Positions 6,267 through 10,130 of a DNA stretch of 10,130 nt are shown in pieces. Source of the stretch: Chitinophagaceae bacterium (lineage in GTDB: Bacteria > Bacteroidota > Bacteroidia > Chitinophagales > Chitinophagaceae); contig JAJTCI010000059.1 of assembly GCA_021323155.1 (NCBI GenBank), positions 1 to 10,130 on the forward strand, in the 5' to 3' direction. How positions within the stretch are numbered: position 1 is the first letter of the stretch; every line of letters begins with the position of its first letter. A program made the position numbers and the translations under genes. The notes under the pieces are model-generated. The model was not told where the DNA came from. It made no database searches and was given only the letters and a program-made list of their open reading frames with translations.

Positions 6267-7010
6267 ATGTTCCTTACAGCAAATGCACTTTCCATAAGGT
6301 ATGGCATTGATGATAGGATCGCGAAATTCTTCGTCGATCGGGATCCGCCTAAGGATAATTTGTATTGGAAGGACAAGCAACTCTATCTTCGACCCAAACC
6401 TGGATATATCTTTCTTCCTTTGATCGTGGACCTTTTTTATCGCTCCGGGATCAGCCTTGAAGTGCTATTGAGCGAGGCGTTTGTGCATACGCTGGAGAAG
6501 ATCGGGCATTATGCCGCGGAAGAGGAGGGTGGGTTGATTGACAAACCTGCAGCGGTAAGAAGTTGCCGGCTGGCGGTAGCGGAACAGGTAAAGAATCGTG
6601 AATTGCTGGATGAAGTTACTAACTACCTTAACGGTCGGAGTAGTTATATTTCAACGCTAGCTACTGCCTTTCCGGCTTTGCACCGCGGGGACTTGTTCTT
6701 GTTCAGTCTTTGTGTCCTCAACATTAACGGGGACAAACATCGCGAGATGGTAATAATCTGGTTTGCTTTAATCTCTACCTTGTTGCTCATGGACGACGCG
6801 GAAGATGTGTCTGAGGATAAGGAGACGGGGGAAGAGAATGCTTTTATTCAAAGTGGATTGAGCACGGAAGGATTTGAAAAGATAAAAGTTTTGGTTGCAG
6901 GTAACATTGAACGATTATCAAAAATAAACAAGTCAATGGCCGAAACGTTACATAAAAGTTTCGCTAACGCCATCGACAAACCCGGTTTCAAAGAATATTT
7001 AAACAACTGA
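6267..7010 (+). CDS. Protein of unknown function inserted between scoA and scoB
   Basis: I do not recognise this 247-aa protein. No signal peptide is seen, so it is probably cytosolic. It looks largely alpha-helical, with an N-terminal part rich in charged and aromatic residues (about 12-45), a hydrophobic stretch PGYIFLPLIVDLFY (45-58), and a strongly hydrophobic helix FALISTLLLM (166-175). That helix runs directly into an acidic cluster, DDAEDVSEDKETGEEN (176-191). The DDxxD followed by D and ETG recalls the second Asp-rich motif of polyprenyl synthases, but I see no first DDxxD at the expected place, so that similarity is weak. It begins 3 nt after the scoA stop (TAG-CGT-ATG) and ends 3 nt before scoB (TGA-TTT-ATG). 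The transcript must therefore be shared, and production is likely coupled to both transferase subunits. A role tied to the transferase or its CoA ester is inference only. Confidence 0.8.
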   Translation: MFLTANALSIRYGIDDRIAKFFVDRDPPKDNLYWKDKQLYLRPKPGYIFLPLIVDLFYRSGISLEVLLSEAFVHTLEKIGHYAAEEEGGLIDKPAAVRSCRLAVAEQVKNRELLDEVTNYLNGRSSYISTLATAFPALHRGDLFLFSLCVLNINGDKHREMVIIWFALISTLLLMDDAEDVSEDKETGEENAFIQSGLSTEGFEKIKVLVAGNIERLSKINKSMAETLHKSFANAIDKPGFKEYLNN

Positions 7011-7013
7011 TTT

Positions 7014-7670
7014 ATGGCATTAGATAAGTTTGGTATTGCGAAGCGCATCGCAAAGGAGCTGCGGGACGGCATGTATGTAAACCTGGGCATTGGTATTCCA
7101 ACCTTGGTTTCGAACTATATCCCCCAAGGTATGACGGTTATATTGCAAAGCGAAAATGGGATTCTGGGTATGGGGCCATACCCGGTGGAAGAAGAAATCG
7201 ATGCTGATCTGATAAACGCAGGAAAGGAAACAGTCACGGTAATACCTGGCGGAGCCTTTTTCGACAGTGCTGAAAGTTTTGGAATGATTCGGGCAGGCAA
7301 GATCGACCTTACGGTCCTTGGAGCTATGGAGGTGAGTCAGGATGGTGACATCGCCAATTGGAAGATACCGGGTAAAATGGTGAAAGGCATGGGCGGGGCA
7401 ATGGACCTTGTAGCAAGTGCCAGGAACATCATCGTTGCGATGCAGCATACCAACCCAAAAGGAGAAAGCAAGCTGTTATCAAAATGTAGCTTACCGCTAA
7501 CAGGCGTGAGATGTGTGAAAAAGGTGGTGACGGAACTGGCCGTTTTGGATGTTACCAATGAAGGTTTCGTGCTACGGGAACGCGCACCCGGGGTTTCTGT
7601 TGATGAAATAAAGCAGAAAACACTTGGCAAACTGGTGGTGGCGGATGATGTGCCGGAAATGATATTTTGA
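7014..7670 (+). CDS. scoB: 3-oxoacid CoA-transferase subunit B
   Basis: Subunit B of the family I CoA-transferase, the partner of scoA. The 218-aa protein carries the family signature 2 LQSENG at residues 44-49. Glu47 is the residue that forms the glutamyl-CoA thioester intermediate. Also visible are the NLGIGIPTLV segment (23-32), GGAFFDSAESFGMIRAGKID, the characteristic GAMEVSQDGDIANWKIPGKM, and KGMGGAMDLV. Near the C-terminus the family's LTGVRCVKKVVTELAVLDV is present. Length and domain content are normal for a two-polypeptide enzyme. It is the last gene of the scoA operon and its TGA lies 1 nt from the stop codon of the convergent response regulator. A hairpin with a T tract 23 nt past the stop may terminate it. 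Confidence 0.94.
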   Translation: MALDKFGIAKRIAKELRDGMYVNLGIGIPTLVSNYIPQGMTVILQSENGILGMGPYPVEEEIDADLINAGKETVTVIPGGAFFDSAESFGMIRAGKIDLTVLGAMEVSQDGDIANWKIPGKMVKGMGGAMDLVASARNIIVAMQHTNPKGESKLLSKCSLPLTGVRCVKKVVTELAVLDVTNEGFVLRERAPGVSVDEIKQKTLGKLVVADDVPEMIF

Positions 7671-7671
7671 C

Positions 7672-8319
7672 CTAATCGACCAGGTTGTTTTTTACCGCGA
7701 AAAACACCAGTCCCGCGGTATTTTTAACGCCAAACCGTTCCATGAGTCTTTCTTTGATACTCTCTACGGTGCGCGGACTAATTTCCATTTTTTGGCCAAT
7801 TTCCTGGCTGGTGAACTCCATGCAGATGTAGCGTAACACGTCTTTCTCTTTGTCGGTCACAGGGAAATCGTTGTTCAGCGAAGGGATGTTCTTCGCTTTA
7901 TTATGGGAACGCTTGAGGAGAATGCGGTTTACAAAATTATTGAGGTAATATCCCTTGGAGACCACGTCCGTAATCGCCTTTTTGATCTCTGCGGGGTCGG
8001 TACTCTTCAGTAGATATCCGTTGGCGCCATTCTCCATCAGGTGCGTAACGAACCTGTCGTCCTCATGCATGGTCAAGACGATCACCGCAATTTTCGGGTA
8101 ATGTTTGCTAATGAATTTTGTTGCTTCGATACCATCTTTTACAGGCATCCGGAGGTCCATTAAGATCACATCAGGCTTTGCTTCGTCTAAATGGTTCAAC
8201 AGCTCTTCACCGTTATCGGCTTCCAGGACAAACTTGATATTGGTATAATGCCGCAAAGAAAGGATAACCCCTTTTCTGAATATCTTATGATCATCTGCAA
8301 TGGCGACTTTGATGTCCAT
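7672..8319 (-). CDS. NarL/LuxR-family response regulator
   Basis: A cytosolic DNA-binding response regulator of 215 aa. The receiver domain (about 3-120) has the acidic pair Asp9-Asp10 (IADDHKI), the phosphoacceptor Asp55 (LMDLRMP), Thr83 (VLTMHED) and Lys105 (LLKS), so all catalytic residues are present. The C-terminal LuxR-type helix-turn-helix domain (about 151-215) reads FPVTDKEKDVLRYI, then TSQEIGQKMEISPRTVESIKERL, ending in a VKNTAGLVFFAVKNNLV helix. These features match the NarL/FixJ group. It is encoded after the histidine kinase with a 26-nt gap, so the pair is cognate by context. A TAnnTTTG element in that gap suggests it may also be transcribed alone. The ATG at 8319 starts directly with the receiver's first strand. 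Target genes are not shown by the sequence. Confidence 0.94.
   Translation of the reverse strand: MDIKVAIADDHKIFRKGVILSLRHYTNIKFVLEADNGEELLNHLDEAKPDVILMDLRMPVKDGIEATKFISKHYPKIAVIVLTMHEDDRFVTHLMENGANGYLLKSTDPAEIKKAITDVVSKGYYLNNFVNRILLKRSHNKAKNIPSLNNDFPVTDKEKDVLRYICMEFTSQEIGQKMEISPRTVESIKERLMERFGVKNTAGLVFFAVKNNLVD
7693..7725 (+). terminator. Putative scoB terminator inside the convergent regulator gene
   Basis: On the + strand, TACCGCG (7693-7699) and CGCGGTA (7714-7720) form a 7-bp stem with a 14-nt loop, followed by TTTTT (7721-7725). It starts 23 nt after the scoB stop. It lies wholly in the antisense of the response regulator's last codons. The stem is short and the loop large, so strength is uncertain. 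On the minus strand the 3' arm is followed by As, so it would not terminate the regulator transcript. Confidence 0.45.
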
Positions 8320-8326
8320 ATTTATT

Positions 8327-8334
8327 CAAAGGTA
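8327..8334 (-). promoter_or_regulatory. Internal -7 element upstream of the response regulator
   Basis: Read on the minus strand this is TACCTTTG, a perfect TAnnTTTG match, 7 nt before the regulator ATG at 8319. It lies in the 26-nt gap after the kinase stop. No convincing -33 TTTG lies 19-21 nt upstream. If used, the mRNA leader would be only a few bases long. Confidence 0.45.
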
Positions 8335-8345
8335 AAGAAGCAGAA

Positions 8346-9170
8346 TTACTTTTCGTCTTCGTCTTTGGGCACGTCTATGCTCACTTTGAAGAATGACTGT
8401 GAAGGGTCCTGTTCGAACAAAATGTCACCATGCATCACCTTCAGCCGGCTTTTGATATTTTTCAGTCCCAGGCCTACATTGCTCTTATTGAGCTTATTGA
8501 AGTCATCCTGGGTAATGCCCCGGCCATCATGGTGCAGCCGGATGATCATTTCATCCTCATTATTATGTTGGGTCAGGTGAACAAACGAGGCGTTACTATG
8601 TTTCAGGATATTGTTGACCAGTTCCTGTACGATCCGGTATACGATAAGTTCTTTTTCCGGCTTGAGGCGTGTCCGGTAATCATAGAACCTGCAATTGACA
8701 TTTAGCGAACCCGAGCCATTGATTTTTTGGAAGAAGTCAGTGATCGCGGATTCCAACCCGAAATTCTTCAGTGTTGGGGGCATCAGGCTATGAGAGATAT
8801 TCCGGATCAGTTGTATCGTTTCATCGATGATTTGCTTGGCGTTATAGATGGACTGCAGTTGTTGGGCTTTGTCCTGGTTGACCAGGTTTTCGGTGAGGTA
8901 TAGCCGGGCGGTAGCTAGGAGCGGGCCCGCATCATCATGGAGGTCGGCGGCGATGCGCTGTCTTTCTTCCTCCTGTAATTTTATCGATGCCCTCAATAAT
9001 AATTTTTGTTGGTCTGCTTCCATTTCCTGCATACGGACTTGGTAACGGATCACTTTGCGTTGGTGGAAGATGATAAAAAGAATGAGCCCGATAGTCAAAA
9101 GGAGCATCCCCAATGTCCCGAAGAAAAGGAGCAAAGACACGTTAGAAGAATTTGACTGTAAAAGGTTCAT
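8346..9170 (-). CDS. HisKA_3-type sensor histidine kinase
   Basis: A membrane-anchored sensor kinase of 274 aa. Residues about 12-36 are one transmembrane helix. A helical stretch (about 40-75, charged and Gln-rich) leads to the HisKA_3 phosphoacceptor region EEERQRIAADLHDDAGPLL, with His78 as the predicted phosphorylation site. The HATPase_c domain follows. Its N box is QELVNNILKHS (182-192, with Asn186/187), its G1 box is HHDGRG (213-218) and its G2 box is NVGLGLKNIKSRL (231-243). No sensor domain is visible before or after the membrane helix, so signal input probably comes from the adjacent membrane protein, whose stop codon overlaps the kinase start (ATGA on the minus strand). Pro83 replaces the Gln or Asn usual five residues after the phospho-His. 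The partner regulator is encoded 26 nt downstream. The tail is acidic (PKDEDEK). Confidence 0.93.
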   Translation of the reverse strand: MNLLQSNSSNVSLLLFFGTLGMLLLTIGLILFIIFHQRKVIRYQVRMQEMEADQQKLLLRASIKLQEEERQRIAADLHDDAGPLLATARLYLTENLVNQDKAQQLQSIYNAKQIIDETIQLIRNISHSLMPPTLKNFGLESAITDFFQKINGSGSLNVNCRFYDYRTRLKPEKELIVYRIVQELVNNILKHSNASFVHLTQHNNEDEMIIRLHHDGRGITQDDFNKLNKSNVGLGLKNIKSRLKVMHGDILFEQDPSQSFFKVSIDVPKDEDEK

Positions 9171-10006
9171 TTAAGATTGCTGATTTGAAGTTTGCTATAG
9201 GGGTATCTGGTTTTATCCGGTATCATAAAAGCGATCGCAAATAGTAGGTTTTGAAGAAAATAAAGGAGTGAATTGATTACATAGAAATTTTCTTTCTCAT
9301 GTTGACTAAGCGAGTTGGTATAAAGGAATAAGAAAAAAGTCCCGGCTTTATAAATTAGAACAGCTACAACTATCCAGAAAGCTGGTGAAGCGTAAACAAA
9401 CAAGGTATCTGGTCGTGAAAGCTGGTAATAAAAAAATGCTAATGAAAAAACGATTAGTAGTAAGGTAGCGCCCCCATTGTATATGCTATCATTTTCATGA
9501 ATTTTCCCAAGAACTAAATTGCGTAAGACCCATATGATGGCTGAGATCGCAATTGCTGCAATTCCAAGATTCCGCCAAAAAGGCTGATCCTTCATTATGA
9601 TGATAAAAATCAAAAAAAGGAGACTCAATTCGATAAGAAGCAACAGGTTTGATAGCCTTATCGTTGAGAATACGCGGAAATGGCTGTTTGGTGTGAGCCT
9701 AGTTGAATTACCCTTTAATTCGATAATACGGGTATTCGAATTAGGAACAGTTAATATGGTGGAGACGCTGCCCGTAAACTGCTCGGAAACAAAGAACTCC
9801 CCTTCGTGAAGTTCTCCTTGGGAGATTTGGAGCGTTGCAGTTTGCAAACCATTGCTCACCTTGGAATCGGTAATAACTCCTGACGCAACTGGCTTTTTAC
9901 TATAATAATTGCCAATTATATCGAAAGAAAAAGCTGCCAGTATTAAAAGCAGGCATACCCATTTGAGTTTTTCTTTCCAGTTCCTTTTCAGGAAAAGAAA
10001 AACCAA
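9167..10006 (-). CDS. Polytopic membrane protein with periplasmic insert, kinase partner (unknown function)
   Basis: Not matched to a named family, though its C-terminal helices resemble membrane proteins often encoded next to sensor kinases in Chitinophagaceae (from memory). Counted from a TTG at 10006 the protein has 279 aa. Predicted membrane helices lie at about 16-33, 117-137, 145-163, 177-194, 203-226 and 240-262. Residues about 38-113 form a polar, strand-rich region likely to be periplasmic. Lys/Arg-rich segments (KRNWKEKLK, MKDQPFWRN, QLSRPD and the C-terminal tail) alternate with neutral loops, consistent with positive-inside topology. The frame continues upstream of the TTG to a stop at 10103-10105 and includes ILPILVFLFLK, a probable seventh helix, but with no ATG or GTG; the start is uncertain. 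The stop overlaps the kinase start (ATGA), so joint translation and a sensing role are likely but inferred. The region is notably A+T-rich. Confidence 0.75.
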   Translation of the reverse strand: MVFLFLKRNWKEKLKWVCLLLILAAFSFDIIGNYYSKKPVASGVITDSKVSNGLQTATLQISQGELHEGEFFVSEQFTGSVSTILTVPNSNTRIIELKGNSTRLTPNSHFRVFSTIRLSNLLLLIELSLLFLIFIIIMKDQPFWRNLGIAAIAISAIIWVLRNLVLGKIHENDSIYNGGATLLLIVFSLAFFYYQLSRPDTLFVYASPAFWIVVAVLIYKAGTFFLFLYTNSLSQHEKENFYVINSLLYFLQNLLFAIAFMIPDKTRYPYSKLQISNLK

Positions 10007-10059
10007 AATGGGTAGAATGCATGAATAAACGGAGATATCGGCTATTGATTCCGGGCTGA

Positions 10060-10067
10060 TAGTTTTG
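10060..10067 (+). promoter_or_regulatory. Possible -7 element for a divergent rightward gene
   Basis: TAGTTTTG fits TAnnTTTG on the + strand and lies 43 nt before an ATG at 10111. It faces the minus-strand element at 10077-10084. No -33 element is evident. Confidence 0.3.
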
Positions 10068-10076
10068 GTTTTGCAC

Positions 10077-10084
10077 CAAATGTA
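10077..10084 (-). promoter_or_regulatory. Probable -7 element for the membrane protein-kinase-regulator operon
   Basis: On the minus strand this reads TACATTTG, an exact TAnnTTTG match. It would place the transcript start near 10070-10072, about 65 nt before the TTG at 10006 and about 26 nt before an in-frame ATA at 10045. No -33 TTTG is found at the usual spacing. Confidence 0.45.
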
Positions 10085-10110
10085 ATCAATCGCCCTAATA
10101 AATCATAATC

Positions 10111-10130
10111 ATGACCAACCGGAAGAATCA
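10111..10130 (+). CDS. Possible 5' end of a divergent gene, cut by the window edge
   Basis: An ATG at 10111 opens ATG ACC AAC CGG AAG AAT (Met-Thr-Asn-Arg-Lys-Asn) and stays open to the window end. Its position, divergent from the signalling operon and 43 nt after a TAnnTTTG element, is consistent with a gene start. Six codons cannot prove coding, and no product can be assigned. Confidence 0.25.

Overview
The window looks like chromosomal DNA from a Bacteroidota member, most likely family Chitinophagaceae. The order bamD - rpoZ (omega/Rpb6-like) - coaBC - DUF4835 (PorD-like) is a conserved Bacteroidota cluster. The omega subunit is the long Bacteroidota form, no gene has a clear Shine-Dalgarno, and several starts are preceded by TAnnTTTG, the Bacteroidota -7 promoter element. 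The family assignment rests on general protein character and is inference.

Layout. Positions 35-1660 (+) encode an OmpA-like outer-membrane protein with thrombospondin-3 calcium repeats, closed by a strong intrinsic terminator (1681-1710). Positions 1807-5465 (+) form a compact housekeeping/envelope run: bamD, rpoZ overlapping it by 32 nt, a terminator-like hairpin, coaBC, a DUF4835/PorD-like protein and a DUF4296 lipoprotein, the last three joined by ATGA overlaps. Positions 5565-7670 (+) are a tight three-gene unit. The two subunits of a 3-oxoacid CoA-transferase (scoA, scoB) flank an unrecognised 247-aa protein, with exactly 3 nt on either side of it. Positions 7672-10006 (-) are a convergent signalling operon: a polytopic membrane protein with a periplasmic insert, a HisKA_3 histidine kinase with one visible membrane anchor, and a NarL/LuxR-type response regulator. 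Its last stop codon lies 1 nt from the scoB stop codon, and the scoB terminator appears to lie inside the regulator gene. The right edge (10111-10130) may hold the first codons of a divergent gene.

How the genes fit together. The left half concerns envelope biogenesis (BamD, a PorD-like type IX secretion factor, lipoproteins, OmpA) together with transcription (omega) and CoA synthesis (CoaBC). ScoAB moves CoA between succinyl-CoA and acetoacetate, so CoA biosynthesis and CoA transfer are neighbours without evidence of functional linkage. In the right half the kinase has no visible sensor domain, so the co-translated membrane protein is the natural candidate for signal perception.

The parts most worth pursuing are the unknown protein between scoA and scoB, the membrane protein of the signalling operon (no normal start codon for its apparent first membrane helix, low G+C, periplasmic insert), a kinase whose phosphatase-position Gln is Pro, and promoter elements placed so close to ATG that some mRNAs may be nearly leaderless. 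I saw no CRISPR array, tRNA, rRNA, insertion sequence or phage gene. No stretch over 300 bases lacks a gene.
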